A stretch of DNA of 13,976 nucleotides from Polaromonas sp. (GTDB lineage Bacteria; Pseudomonadota; Gammaproteobacteria; Burkholderiales; Burkholderiaceae_C), in NCBI GenBank assembly GCA_026786065.1, contig JAJAYS010000367.1, positions 1 to 13,976 of the forward strand, in the 5' to 3' direction. Position numbers and translations under genes: made by a program. Positions within the stretch are counted from its first letter, which is position 1; each line of letters opens with the position of its first letter. A model generated the notes under the pieces. The model made no database searches. It was given only the letters and a program-made list of their open reading frames with translations, and had not been told where the DNA came from. Positions 5,556 to 13,100 of this stretch are shown piece after piece.

Positions 5556-6878
5556 ATGAATACCCTGTCTGACTGGCTAGCCCATTGCGAGCGCCTTCAC
5601 CCCAAAACCATTGATATGGGCCTGGACCGCGTGCGTGCTGTGGCTGTGCGGATGGGGCTGGAATTTGCGTGCCCGGTCATTACCGTAGCTGGCACCAACG
5701 GCAAAGGTTCGACCTGCGCGATGCTGGAGGCGATCCTGCTTGAGGCGGGTTACCGAACCGGCTTGTACACCTCGCCGCACCTGGTGCATTTCGAGGAACG
5801 CTGCCGGGTGCGTGGCGACATCGTTCAGGCCGATGCGCTGGTCGCCAGCTTTGCCGTGGTCGAGCTTGCGCGCCAGCAGGGCGGCGAGCCGATTTCGCTC
5901 ACTTATTTTGAATTCACCACGCTGGCCATCCTGCATCTTCTGGCTGCATCAACCCTGGACGTGGTGATTCTGGAAGTCGGCCTCGGCGGACGGCTCGATG
6001 CGGTCAACCTGATAGACACCGACTGCGCGGTGATCACCAGCATCGATCTCGACCACACCGAGCTGCTGGGCAATGACCGCGAAAAGATCGGCTTTGAGAA
6101 GGCCGGCATCATGCGCGCCGGCAAGCCAGTTGTCGTCAGTGATCCGGTGCCGCCGCAGAGCGTGAGCGACCACGCCGCTGCAGTCGGTGCGGATTTGTGG
6201 CGCCTTGGCCGCGACTTCAATTTTTCCGGCGACAAACAGCAGTGGCGCTTTGCGACCTCGGCCGAAAGAGGCGCGCGGCGCTATGCCGGCATGGCTTACC
6301 CGGCGTTGCGCGGGGCCAATCAACTGGTCAACGCAGCCGGGGTACTGGCTGCGCTTGCCGCGCTTCGGGGCCGATTGCCAGTGACGGCCCAGGCGGTGCG
6401 CGTCGGCCTGTCACAGGTCGAGCTGCCGGGTCGCTTCCAGATTGTTCCCGGCCAGCCGACGCTGGTGCTGGATGTGGCGCACAACCCGCATTCGGTAGCG
6501 GCGCTGGCTGCCAACCTGGACGCCATGGGCTTTTACCCTTGCACGCACGCGATTTTTGGCGTGATGGCGGACAAGGATCTGGCAGCTATGCTGGATCGCA
6601 TCGCGCCCCTGATTGACCGCTGGTACTGCACCGATTTGCCCCTGGCGCGGGCCGCAAAGGCGGCCGATCTGGTTTCCCAACTGAGGGCTTCACCGGCCGG
6701 TCGAGGTGGCCTTGCGACCGCGTTTTTCGCTTGCGAGAGCCCTGCGCAGGCGCTGCAACAGGCGGTAAAAGCCGCCGACCCCGCTGATAGAATCGTGGTC
6801 TTTGGTTCATTCCATACAGTGGGTGGCGTTTTACAGGCCGGCCTGCCGCGTTTGGGCGCTGCCCACCTGAAAGCTTGA
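5556..6878 (+). CDS. folC: Bifunctional dihydrofolate synthase/folylpolyglutamate synthase
   Basis: FolC ligates L-glutamate to dihydropteroate, making dihydrofolate, and then extends the polyglutamate tail of folates, using ATP in the cytoplasm. The protein has 440 residues, normal for the family. Visible signatures are the N-terminal LSDWLAHCERLHPKTIDMGLD segment, the P-loop GTNGKGST (46-53), the YTSPHL motif, LEVGLGGRLDAVN, ITSIDLDHTELLG and, in the C-terminal Mur-ligase-type domain, VLDVAHNPHS and FGVMADKD. The ATG at 5556 gives the family's standard N-terminus, although no Shine-Dalgarno precedes it. It opens the plus-strand cluster and is followed by a SPOR-domain gene after 122 bp, the usual order in Burkholderiales. 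Confidence 0.97.
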   Translation: MNTLSDWLAHCERLHPKTIDMGLDRVRAVAVRMGLEFACPVITVAGTNGKGSTCAMLEAILLEAGYRTGLYTSPHLVHFEERCRVRGDIVQADALVASFAVVELARQQGGEPISLTYFEFTTLAILHLLAASTLDVVILEVGLGGRLDAVNLIDTDCAVITSIDLDHTELLGNDREKIGFEKAGIMRAGKPVVVSDPVPPQSVSDHAAAVGADLWRLGRDFNFSGDKQQWRFATSAERGARRYAGMAYPALRGANQLVNAAGVLAALAALRGRLPVTAQAVRVGLSQVELPGRFQIVPGQPTLVLDVAHNPHSVAALAANLDAMGFYPCTHAIFGVMADKDLAAMLDRIAPLIDRWYCTDLPLARAAKAADLVSQLRASPAGRGGLATAFFACESPAQALQQAVKAADPADRIVVFGSFHTVGGVLQAGLPRLGAAHLKA

Positions 6879-6894
6879 CGGCTGGAGCGCCGTC
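6877..6894 (+). terminator. Hairpin at the folC stop codon without U tract
   Basis: GACGGC (6877-6882) pairs with GCCGTC (6889-6894) around TGGAGC. The left arm overlaps the folC stop codon and no T run follows, so it may be a weak pause or stability element rather than a true terminator. Confidence 0.3.
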
Positions 6895-7000
6895 TGATCA
6901 GAAAACGCCAGAGTCCCTAGTTTTGCGTCGTGTCTGACTGGCAAGCGCTGCATGGCAGACGAAGCCACCGCTGCTGACTACCGCGCCCCCCAGCCATACC

Positions 7001-7765
7001 ATGTCATTTTTCAACCTTCGCCGCAGCGAGCCTGCCGTTCCGAACGCGCCTTCGGCCACGCATCCCGAGAGTGCGGACTTGGTGCGCAGGCGTGCGAAGC
7101 ACCGGTTCATCGGTTCGGCGGTTTTGGTTCTGGCCGGGGTACTGGGCTTTCCGCTGCTTTTCGACACCCAGCCGCGACCGGTCCCGGTAGATATCCCGAT
7201 CGAGATTCCAGCCCGCAATGCCGCTGCGCCGTTGAAGGTAGCGCCTACCGACGCTGCATCCAAATCGCCGCCTGCCGCCAAGGCCGTGCAGGCCGAAAAA
7301 ATCGACATCGATGCAGGCTTGGGCGACAAGGAAGAGATTTTTAAGCCAAAACAGGCTGAGAGCCAGCCTTTACGGGCGCAGGCAGCTATTAAAACAGAAG
7401 CGAGACCGCTGCTCAAGACTGAAGTGAAGGCTGAACCGAAGGCAGAGGCTAAGGCGCCGTTGCCGGAGGCTCGGCTGGTTGCCAGGGCTGCGCCAGCCGC
7501 CGCAGCGACCGAGGCGTCCAAAGGCGCGCTGGAGGAAGCACGGCTGGTGGTCCAGGTCGGGGCGTTTTCAGACGCCGAAAAAGCCCGCGATGCCCGTCTC
7601 AAGCTGGAGAAAGCCGGGCTCAAAACCTACACCCAAGTGACCGAGACCAAAGACGGCAAACGTACGCGCGTGCGCGTCGGCCCATTTCTGACCAAGGCCG
7701 AGGCCGAGAAGGCCGCAGTCAGGATCAAGGCGCTCGACCTGCCGGCGGCAATTTTGTCGCTCTAG
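7001..7765 (+). CDS. SPOR-domain inner-membrane protein
   Basis: A predicted single-pass (type II) membrane protein of 254 residues. A short cytoplasmic segment with a basic cluster (RRRAKHR, 29-35) precedes one membrane span (about 36-54, ending FPLLF). A long Ala/Pro/Lys/Glu-rich periplasmic linker (about 55-175) leads to a C-terminal SPOR domain (about 178-254: LVVQVGAFSDAEKARDARL, then RTRVRVGPFLTKAEAEKAA). SPOR domains bind denuded glycan strands of septal peptidoglycan, so a role at the division site is likely. FtsN- and DedD-like proteins share this layout, but I do not assign either name. No clear Shine-Dalgarno precedes the ATG. It lies between folC and cvpA, as in related genomes. 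Confidence 0.92.
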   Translation: MSFFNLRRSEPAVPNAPSATHPESADLVRRRAKHRFIGSAVLVLAGVLGFPLLFDTQPRPVPVDIPIEIPARNAAAPLKVAPTDAASKSPPAAKAVQAEKIDIDAGLGDKEEIFKPKQAESQPLRAQAAIKTEARPLLKTEVKAEPKAEAKAPLPEARLVARAAPAAAATEASKGALEEARLVVQVGAFSDAEKARDARLKLEKAGLKTYTQVTETKDGKRTRVRVGPFLTKAEAEKAAVRIKALDLPAAILSL

Positions 7766-7782
7766 CAGCCCGGCGCAAACAA

Positions 7783-8268
7783 ATGCTCACCACGGACTGG
7801 ATCCTCCTCGGCGTGCTCGCCCTGTCGATGCTGGTCGGCGCCTGGCGCGGTCTGGTTTACGAGGTGTTGTCGCTGGTTGGATGGGTGCTGGCGTTTTACG
7901 CGGCGCAGTGGCTGGCGCCGCAAGTTTCTGTGCTGCTGCCCTTGCAGTCGGTGTCGCAGTCGGTGCGGTATGCGGCGGCTTTTGCTCTGGTTTTTGTCGT
8001 CTTCATTTTTGTTTGGGGGCTGCTGGTGTTTCTGGTCAAAAAGCTGGTCGATTCAATCGGCATGCGGCCGGTGGACCGCACGATGGGCGCCGCATTTGGC
8101 CTGGTGCGTGGCCTGGTGCTGCTGCTTGCCGCCACGGTGGTAATCAACATGACGGCATTCAAGCGCAGCGACTGGTGGCAGGAGTCGGCCGGAGCGATGG
8201 CGCTGACCAGCCTCCTGAAGGGGTTGAAACCCGCGCTTCCGGAACGATTTGCCCAATATCTCGTGTAG
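7783..8268 (+). CDS. cvpA: CvpA family membrane protein
   Basis: An inner-membrane protein of 161 residues with four predicted membrane segments (about 4-24, 29-50, 63-87 and 102-124). The motifs DWILLGVLALSMLVGAWRGL near the start and VDRTMGAAFGLVRGL in the third cytoplasmic/membrane region are typical of CvpA. CvpA was named for colicin V production in E. coli and is linked to envelope homeostasis. Its molecular activity is unsettled. It starts 17 bp after the SPOR gene and precedes purF, the same cvpA-purF pairing found in E. coli. Confidence 0.94.
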   Translation: MLTTDWILLGVLALSMLVGAWRGLVYEVLSLVGWVLAFYAAQWLAPQVSVLLPLQSVSQSVRYAAAFALVFVVFIFVWGLLVFLVKKLVDSIGMRPVDRTMGAAFGLVRGLVLLLAATVVINMTAFKRSDWWQESAGAMALTSLLKGLKPALPERFAQYLV

Positions 8269-8298
8269 CGCGCAGCCCATTTTTTCCAGGTCAACCCA

Positions 8299-8325
8299 AT
8301 GAATCGAACACCATGTGCGGAATAG
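8299..8325 (+). CDS. Possible eight-codon upstream ORF overlapping the purF start
   Basis: ATG at 8299 followed by AATCGAACACCATGTGCGGAA and TAG at 8323-8325 reads MNRTPCAE in a different frame from purF. AGG at 8288-8290 is eight bases before it, whereas nothing resembling a Shine-Dalgarno precedes the purF ATG at 8313. It could load ribosomes that restart at purF, or it could be chance. Confidence 0.25.
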   Translation: MNRTPCAE

Positions 8326-9830
8326 TCGGCGTTGTCAGTCAAGCACCGGTCAACCAGTTGATCTACGACGGCTTGCTGCTGCTGCAGCACCGGGGTCAGG
8401 ATGCGGCCGGCATCGTGACGCAGCAGGCGCGCAAATTCTTCATGCACAAGGCCAAGGGCATGGTGCGCGATGTTTTTCGCACGCGCAACATGCGCGCCCT
8501 GCCGGGTAACGTCGGTCTGGGCCAGGTGCGCTACCCGACTGCCGGCAACGCCTACAGCGAAGACGAGGCCCAGCCTTTTTATGTCAACGCGCCGTTCGGG
8601 CTGGTGCTCTCGCATAACGGCAACCTCACCAACGCCGCCGAACTGAAAGCCGAGCTGTTCAACACCGACCATAGGCACATCAATACCGACAGCGACTCTG
8701 AAGTGCTGCTCAATGTGTTGGCGCATGAGCTTGAGAAAACCACGCGCGGCCTGGCGCTCTCTGCAGCCGATGTGTTTGCGGCGGTGCGTGGTGTCCACAG
8801 GCGCGTCAAGGGCTCGTATGCGGTGGTCGCTTTGATCGCCGGGCACGGCATGCTGGCCTTTCGGGACCCCTTCGGCATCCGTCCGCTGTGCATCGGTCAC
8901 GGCAGCAACGAAAACGGCAGCACCGTGATGGTCGCCAGCGAATCCGTGGCACTGGAAGGCACGGCCCACCAGCTTGACCGCGACATCGCGCCGGGCGAGG
9001 CGGTGTTCGTCGATATGAACGGCAAGGTGCAGGCCGAGCAGTGCGCGGTCGGCGCCAAGCTCAGCCCGTGTATTTTCGAGTTCGTCTATTTGGCCCGGCC
9101 CGACTCGGTGCTCGACGGCATATCGGTGTACCAGGCGCGATTGAACCTGGGCGAAACGCTGGCCAAGCGCGTCGTCTCCACGGTCCCGCCCAACCAGATC
9201 GACGTCATCATTCCGATACCCGAGTCGAGTCGGCCAAGCGCCACTCAACTGGCACACCTGCTGGGCATTCCATATCGGGAAGGCTTCGTCAAAAACCGCT
9301 ACGTCGGACGCACTTTCATCATGCCGGGGCAGGGCGTTCGCAAGAAGTCGGTGCGCCAGAAGCTCAACGTGATCGCCAGCGAGTTCAAGGGCCGCAATGT
9401 GCTGTTGGTGGACGACTCAATCGTGCGCGGCACCACCAGCCGCGAGATCGTGCAGATGGCGCGCGATGCCGGTGCCAAAAAGGTGTACTTGGCGAGCGCC
9501 GCGCCGCCAGTGCGTTACCCCAATGTGTACGGCATCGATATGCCGACTGCCGACGAGCTGGTGGCGCACGACCGCACCGTCGAGCAGATTCGCGCGGCCA
9601 TCGGCTGCGACGCGCTGATCTACCAAGACGTCGCAGGCATGAAACGCGCCGTCGGCTCGCTCAACACGAGGCTCGACGGCTTCGATGCGTCCTGCTTCGA
9701 CGGCATTTACATCACCGGCGACATCACCCCGGAGAGCATTGCCAGGATGAACGCGCAGCGCACCGATAGCGCCGATGAAGGCGACGTGGACGTGTCGCGG
9801 CTGGCCCTACCGAATCCGCAGGAGGCGTGA
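8313..9830 (+). CDS. purF: Amidophosphoribosyltransferase
   Basis: PurF transfers ammonia from glutamine to PRPP, giving 5-phosphoribosylamine, the first committed step of purine synthesis. The protein has 505 residues, as expected. The ATG at 8313 is fixed by the sequence MCGIVGVV: Cys2 becomes the N-terminal nucleophile of the glutaminase after Met removal. An open frame extends upstream to 7881, but that part is a shadow over cvpA. The glutaminase half shows GLLLLQHRGQDAAG, GQVRYPTAG and SHNGNLTNA. The phosphoribosyltransferase half shows the PRPP motif VLLVDDSIVRGTT at 363-375. It lies 44 bp after cvpA and four bases ahead of metZ. Confidence 0.97.
   Translation: MCGIVGVVSQAPVNQLIYDGLLLLQHRGQDAAGIVTQQARKFFMHKAKGMVRDVFRTRNMRALPGNVGLGQVRYPTAGNAYSEDEAQPFYVNAPFGLVLSHNGNLTNAAELKAELFNTDHRHINTDSDSEVLLNVLAHELEKTTRGLALSAADVFAAVRGVHRRVKGSYAVVALIAGHGMLAFRDPFGIRPLCIGHGSNENGSTVMVASESVALEGTAHQLDRDIAPGEAVFVDMNGKVQAEQCAVGAKLSPCIFEFVYLARPDSVLDGISVYQARLNLGETLAKRVVSTVPPNQIDVIIPIPESSRPSATQLAHLLGIPYREGFVKNRYVGRTFIMPGQGVRKKSVRQKLNVIASEFKGRNVLLVDDSIVRGTTSREIVQMARDAGAKKVYLASAAPPVRYPNVYGIDMPTADELVAHDRTVEQIRAAIGCDALIYQDVAGMKRAVGSLNTRLDGFDASCFDGIYITGDITPESIARMNAQRTDSADEGDVDVSRLALPNPQEA
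9820..9825 (+). promoter_or_regulatory. Strong ribosome binding site of metZ
   Basis: AGGAGG lies inside the last codons of purF, eight bases before the metZ ATG at 9834. It is the best Shine-Dalgarno in the cluster and fixes the metZ start. Its position implies translation coupled to the end of purF. Confidence 0.85.
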
Positions 9831-9833
9831 GGC

Positions 9834-11048
9834 ATGAGTGACGGCAATCTTCCTGACGGTCTGCACCGGGACACCCTCGCCCTGCGCGTGGCAATTGAGC
9901 GCAGCCAGCACGGCGAGCATTCCGAGGCCTTGTACCTGACCAGCGGCTTCGTTCAGCCCGATGCCGAAACCGCTGCCCGGCGCTTCGCCGGCACCGAAGC
10001 CGGCTTTACCTATGGCCGCACCTCCAGCCCGACCGTGACCAGCTTCGAGCAGCGTCTTGCTGCGATGGAAGGCACCGAGGCAGCGATCGGGGCCTCCACC
10101 GGCATGGGCGCGATCCTGATGATGTGCATGGGCCTGCTCAAGAGCGGTGACCACGTAATCTGCTCGCAATCGATGTTCGGCTCGACGCTGGCGCTGATCG
10201 GCCGGGAGTTCGGCAAATTCGGTGTCGAAACCACCTTCGTTTCGCAAACCGAGGTCGGCGAATGGCGCGCCGCGCTGCGGCCGACCACCAAGCTGCTGTT
10301 CGCCGAAACACCGACAAATCCGCTGACCGACGTGTGCGACATTGCCGCGCTGGCCGATCTGGCGCACAGCGTGGGTGCCTTGCTGGCGGTGGACAACTGC
10401 TTTTGCTCGCCTGCGCTGCAGCGCCCGGTCGAATTCGGTGCCGACCTGGTGATCCATTCAGGCACCAAATACCTCGATGGCCAGGGCCGGGTCATGGCCG
10501 GCGCGATTTGCGGGCCTGCGCGACTGATCGTTGACGTCTTCGGTCCCATCGTGCGCACCGGCGGCATGACGCTCTCGCCGTTTAGCGCCTGGGTGGTGCT
10601 GAAGGGGTTGGAGACTCTGGGCATCCGCATGCAGGCGCAAAGCGCCAACGCGCTGGCGGTGGCACGCTGGCTCGAAGCGCAGGCCGGTGTTTCGCGGGTG
10701 TACTACCCAGGCCTGGCCTCGCATCCGCAGCACGAACTGGCGATGCGCCAGCAATCTGGCGTCGGCGGCGCAGTGCTGTCGTTCGATCTTGGTGGCAACT
10801 CGGCTGAAGCGGCGCGGGCCAGGGCGTTTCATGTAATAGACAGCACGCGGGTCGTCAGCATTGCGACCAATCTGGGCGACACCAAAACCATCATCACGCA
10901 CCCCGGCACCACTTCGCATGGCCGGCTGAGCGAAGCCCAGCGCCAGGCTGCCGGCATTGGTCAGGGCCTGATTCGTCTTGCGGTGGGACTCGATCACATC
11001 GACGACCTCAAGGCCGACCTGCTGCGGGGTCTGGACAGTTTGAAATGA
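9834..11048 (+). CDS. metZ: O-succinylhomoserine sulfhydrylase
   Basis: A PLP enzyme of the Cys/Met-metabolism family that makes homocysteine directly from O-succinyl-L-homoserine and sulfide in methionine synthesis. The protein has 404 residues, normal for the family. Visible motifs are [21 protein letters not shown] (substrate and PLP region), [13 protein letters not shown], the PLP aspartate in AVDNCF, and the Schiff-base lysine K212 in [31 protein letters not shown] follows in the C-terminal domain. The [12 protein letters not shown] form and the purF neighbour favour MetZ over cystathionine gamma-synthase (MetB) or a gamma-lyase, but these paralogs share the fold. The stop overlaps the gltX start (ATGA). 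Confidence 0.93.
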   Translation: MSDGNLPDGLHRDTLALRVAIERSQHGEHSEALYLTSGFVQPDAETAARRFAGTEAGFTYGRTSSPTVTSFEQRLAAMEGTEAAIGASTGMGAILMMCMGLLKSGDHVICSQSMFGSTLALIGREFGKFGVETTFVSQTEVGEWRAALRPTTKLLFAETPTNPLTDVCDIAALADLAHSVGALLAVDNCFCSPALQRPVEFGADLVIHSGTKYLDGQGRVMAGAICGPARLIVDVFGPIVRTGGMTLSPFSAWVVLKGLETLGIRMQAQSANALAVARWLEAQAGVSRVYYPGLASHPQHELAMRQQSGVGGAVLSFDLGGNSAEAARARAFHVIDSTRVVSIATNLGDTKTIITHPGTTSHGRLSEAQRQAAGIGQGLIRLAVGLDHIDDLKADLLRGLDSLK

Positions 11049-12445
11049 CCTTGAAAATACGCACCCGCTTTGCACCATCACCGACCGGCTTCATCCACCT
11101 CGGAAACATCCGCTCGGCGCTCTATCCGTGGGCGTTTGCCCGTGCCAGCGGCGGCGACTTCATTTTGCGCATCGAAGACACCGACTTGGAGCGTTCCAAT
11201 CAGGCCTCGGTCGATGTCATCATCGAGGGCATGCGCTGGCTCGGGCTCGACTACGACGAAGGCCCGATTTTCCAGATGCAGCGCATGGCCCGGTACAAAG
11301 CGGTGTTGCATGCGCTGCAGGCGAGTGGCCAGGTTTATTCCTGCTACATGAGCATCGCCGAGCTAGACGCGCTGCGCGAGCAGCAAATGGCAGAAAAGCA
11401 AAAGCCGCGTTACGACGGCACCTGGCGGCCAGAGCCGGGCAAGACGCTGCCGCCGGTGCCGCAAGGCGTCTTGCCGGTGCTGCGCTTTCGGAATCCAGAA
11501 GACGGCGCGGTAGTCTGGGACGACAAGGTCAAAGGCCGCATCGAGATCGCCAACAGCGAGCTCGACGACCTGGTAATTGCGCGGCCCGACGGCACTCCGA
11601 CCTACAACTTTTGCGTGGTGGTCGATGACATCGACATGGCGATCACGCATGTGATTCGCGGCGACGACCACGTCAACAACACCCCACGCCAGATCAACAT
11701 CTTTCGCGCTATGGGAAAGCCGGTGCCGGTCTATGCGCACCTGCCCACCGTGCTCAATGGGCAGGGCGAAAAAATGAGCAAGCGCAGCGGTGCCAAAGCG
11801 GTCACCGCCTACACCAGCGAAGGCTACCTGCCCGACGCTATGGTCAACTACCTGGCCCGTCTGGGGTGGAGCCACGGCGACGATGAAATTTTTAGCCGTG
11901 CGCAATTTTTGCAGTGGTTCGACCTGGATCACCTGGGGCGAAGTGCCGCGCAGTTCGACGAAGCCAAGCTGCGCTGGGTAAACAGCCAGCATTTGAAGGC
12001 GATGGTGGATGCCGATCTGGCTGAACGGGTGCGCCCCTTCCTGGCCACTAAACCCGCCGCAGGGTTGCCGGCCGACCGCCTGCTACGCGGCTGCGCGCTG
12101 TTCAAAGACCGCTGCAGCACGCTGGTCGAACTGGCCGATTGGCTGTCGGTGCTGGTCGCAGGCGGCAGCCCGAGCCGGGACGATCTTCAGACGCATGTGA
12201 CCGATGCTGTGCGGCCCGCGTTGGTCAGCTTGCAGCGCGCGTTGGCCGAATGCGAATGGACCCGGGCCGGCATTGCGGCAGCGATCAAGCAGGTGCTGGC
12301 CACCTGCAATCTGAAGATGCCGCAATTGGCCATGCCGGTTCGGGTCTTGGTCGCTGGAACGGCGCATACGCCATCGCTCGATGCGCTGCTTGAGTTGATG
12401 CTTCGCGAAGACGTGGCGGCCCGCCTTTCAGCTTCCGGCAGCTGA
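11045..12445 (+). CDS. gltX: Glutamyl-tRNA synthetase
   Basis: This class I aminoacyl-tRNA synthetase charges tRNA(Glu) with glutamate. The protein has 466 residues, typical for bacteria. The N-terminus [21 protein letters not shown] contains the HIGH-type motif HLGN (18-21). [34 protein letters not shown] and the KMSKS-type loop KMSKR (243-247) follow, then a helical anticodon-binding domain. The segment that carries zinc ligands in the E. coli enzyme has only one Cys here (YSCYMS) and reads PRYDGTWR, so the zinc site appears to be absent. The ATG at 11045 overlaps the metZ stop. The tRNA-Glu gene lies about 280 bp downstream in its own operon. GluRS rather than GlnRS, because the sequence follows the bacterial GluRS pattern throughout. 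Confidence 0.97.
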   Translation: MTLKIRTRFAPSPTGFIHLGNIRSALYPWAFARASGGDFILRIEDTDLERSNQASVDVIIEGMRWLGLDYDEGPIFQMQRMARYKAVLHALQASGQVYSCYMSIAELDALREQQMAEKQKPRYDGTWRPEPGKTLPPVPQGVLPVLRFRNPEDGAVVWDDKVKGRIEIANSELDDLVIARPDGTPTYNFCVVVDDIDMAITHVIRGDDHVNNTPRQINIFRAMGKPVPVYAHLPTVLNGQGEKMSKRSGAKAVTAYTSEGYLPDAMVNYLARLGWSHGDDEIFSRAQFLQWFDLDHLGRSAAQFDEAKLRWVNSQHLKAMVDADLAERVRPFLATKPAAGLPADRLLRGCALFKDRCSTLVELADWLSVLVAGGSPSRDDLQTHVTDAVRPALVSLQRALAECEWTRAGIAAAIKQVLATCNLKMPQLAMPVRVLVAGTAHTPSLDALLELMLREDVAARLSASGS

Positions 12446-12471
12446 GAGCACGTTATTTTTCTGGCTATAAT
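12442..12471 (+). promoter_or_regulatory. Promoter of the tRNA operon
   Basis: A perfect TATAAT (12466-12471) stands just past the gltX stop. A weak -35-like CTGAGA (12442-12447, four of six matches) sits 18 bases upstream and overlaps the gltX stop codon. The predicted start is near 12478, about 110 bases before tRNA-Ala. The leader holds two small hairpins: GCGAT 12513-12517 with ATCGC 12527-12531, and GCTTG-ATTT-CAAGC at 12541-12554. Confidence 0.7.
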
Positions 12472-12587
12472 TCAAGGCTCGACAGATGCAGCAAACGCTT
12501 ATGGCTTTTGCCGCGATCATCGGAAAATCGCAGAAACCAGGCTTGATTTCAAGCGGAATTTTCGGGTTTGATGGGCGGCAAATTTCG

Positions 12588-12663
<76 letters not shown>

Positions 12664-12728
12664 AATTTGATTCGCCGCTCGGTTTTTGCGCGAGTTGTTC
12701 CGGGAATTTTTCCGGATTACAAGGTTTT

Positions 12729-12804
12729 GACCCCATCGTCTAGAGGCCTAGGACACTACCCTTTCACGGTAGGTACCGGGGTTCGAATCCCCGTGGGGTC
12801 GCCA
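12729..12804 (+). tRNA. tRNA-Glu (anticodon TTC)
   Basis: A 76-nt cloverleaf. Acceptor GACCCCA pairs with TGGGGTC. The anticodon stem CTACC/GGTAG encloses CTTTCAC with TTC at 12763-12765. The T arm contains GGTTCGAATCC, discriminator base G is followed by encoded CCA. It lies 65 bases after tRNA-Ala, and the spacer holds one weak hairpin (TCCGG 12699-12703 with CCGGA 12712-12716). Confidence 0.97.
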
Positions 12805-12809
12805 GCATT

Positions 12810-12830
12810 CATCACGCTTCATGCGTGATG
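12810..12830 (+). other. Perfect hairpin just after tRNA-Glu
   Basis: CATCACGC (12810-12817) pairs with GCGTGATG (12823-12830) around TTCAT. A second small hairpin, TGCGC-AAG-GCGCA (12829-12841), follows and shares its first two bases with this stem. With no T run this is more likely a processing or stability element of the tRNA precursor than a terminator. Confidence 0.6.
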
Positions 12831-12846
12831 CGCAAGGCGCAAGTTA

Positions 12847-12925
12847 GATAACGGAAAACCTGCGAAAGCAGGCCAGCCGGCCCGCAAGGGCAGGCGACTT
12901 GGCTCGAAAGAGCGAACCCGTTGTC
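12847..12925 (+). ncRNA. Predicted cloverleaf-like RNA element with three GNRA tetraloops
   Basis: GATAACGG (12847-12854) can pair with CCGTTGTC (12918-12925) in eight pairs, one of them G-U. Inside lie three hairpins: CCTGC-GAAA-GCAGG (12859-12872), GCC-g-GCCC-GCAA-GGGC-a-GGC (12876-12895) and GCTC-GAAA-GAGC (12902-12913). All three loops are GNRA. The 79-nt size and three-armed layout resemble a tRNA, but with no seven-base loops, no T-arm motif and no CCA. It must be part of the tRNA operon transcript. I do not recognise a named RNA family, and its function is unknown. Confidence 0.55.
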
Positions 12926-12932
12926 GCTATCA

Positions 12933-13009
12933 GGAGTGGTAGTTCAGTTGGTTAGAATACCGGCCTGTCACGCCGGGGGTCGCGGGTTCGAGTCCCGTCC
13001 GCTCCGCCA
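12933..13009 (+). tRNA. tRNA-Asp (anticodon GTC)
   Basis: A 77-nt cloverleaf. Acceptor GGAGTGG pairs with CCGCTCC (one G-U). The anticodon stem CCGGC/GCCGG encloses CTGTCAC, so the anticodon is GTC. The T arm contains GGTTCGAGTCC, discriminator G is followed by encoded CCA. It is the last tRNA of the operon. The integrase-like gene starting at 13101 makes its 3' half a candidate attachment site. Confidence 0.97.
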
Positions 13010-13016
13010 GACTCTC

Positions 13017-13042
13017 AAAAGGCCCGTATTCACGGGCCTTTT
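13017..13042 (+). terminator. Intrinsic terminator of the tRNA operon
   Basis: AAAAGGCCCGT (13017-13027) pairs perfectly with ACGGGCCTTTT (13032-13042) around ATTC, giving a GC stem with a T run, seven bases after the tRNA-Asp CCA. The palindrome also works on the minus strand. Confidence 0.93.
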
Positions 13043-13100
13043 GTCTTTCTGAGTCCCCAACAGGTGAGCCGCCGCAGCGAGCCACTTTTGGAGCTCAGTC

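Noticed and set aside
7881..8312. Upstream extension of the purF frame
   Set aside because: It overlaps cvpA in another frame, and PurF must start MCGIVG to expose its catalytic Cys.
7896..9257. 453-codon minus-strand open frame over cvpA and purF
   Set aside because: It is antisense to two well-recognised genes, shows no family motif, and such frames are common opposite high-GC coding DNA.
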